This document shows, piece by piece, positions 6,230-6,231 of a DNA stretch of 6,231 nt (position 1 is its first letter; every line of letters begins with the position of its first letter). The notes beneath the pieces were generated by a model that worked only from the letters and a program-made list of their open reading frames with translations, had not been told where the DNA came from and made no database searches. A program made the translations under genes and the position numbers. This DNA comes from Hyphomicrobium_A sp039933175 (GTDB lineage: Bacteria > Pseudomonadota > Alphaproteobacteria > Rhizobiales > Hyphomicrobiaceae). The stretch lies in assembly GCA_039933175.1 (NCBI GenBank), contig JBDTOR010000147.1, forward strand, positions 1 to 6,231, written 5' to 3'.

Positions 6230-6231
6230 GC

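Overview
The window reads as GC-rich chromosomal DNA of an alphaproteobacterium, most likely of the Hyphomicrobiales (Rhizobiales). This rests on the strong G/C preference at third codon positions, on a small two-helix DUF6111-type protein between a CoA-type Nudix hydrolase and a CCA-adding enzyme, and on an Omp25-like outer membrane barrel. No mobile element, CRISPR array, tRNA or rRNA gene is visible. Genus-level assignment is not possible from the sequence alone.

Layout. (1) 1-1833, plus strand: the C-terminal 610 residues of a YcbB/LdtD-type L,D-transpeptidase. It is cut by the left window edge and ends in a Gln-rich, polybasic tail. (2) 1837-4051, minus strand: a compact three-gene run transcribed Nudix hydrolase -> DUF6111 membrane protein -> CCA tRNA nucleotidyltransferase. 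It has an ATGA stop/start overlap and a 14-nt gap, so it looks like one operon. Its last gene converges on the L,D-transpeptidase gene with only 3 nt between the stop codons. (3) 4052-4199: a 148-nt divergent intergenic region that should hold both promoters and contains an inverted repeat. (4) 4200-5423, plus strand: an exported 407-residue protein with no obvious name. Its E-T-G-G, G-Y-A-Q and N-x-S-G-P motifs, in that order, suggest a very divergent lytic-transglycosylase/lysozyme-like fold. (5) 5424-5530: a short spacer with inverted repeats and a Shine-Dalgarno that faces a 7-codon mini-ORF rather than the next gene's start. (6) 5531-6229, plus strand: a complete Omp25/31-like outer membrane beta-barrel protein.

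How they fit together. The three plus-strand genes are all envelope genes: a peptidoglycan crosslinking enzyme, a putative peptidoglycan-cleaving enzyme and an outer membrane barrel. In some Hyphomicrobiales, L,D-transpeptidases covalently attach outer membrane barrels to peptidoglycan, so the grouping is suggestive but proves nothing. The minus-strand operon is housekeeping: CoA/nucleotide clean-up and tRNA 3'-end maturation. I found no clearly new system. The most interesting items are the cryptic transglycosylase-like protein, the mini-ORF overlapping the outer membrane protein start, and the Gln-rich tail of the transpeptidase.
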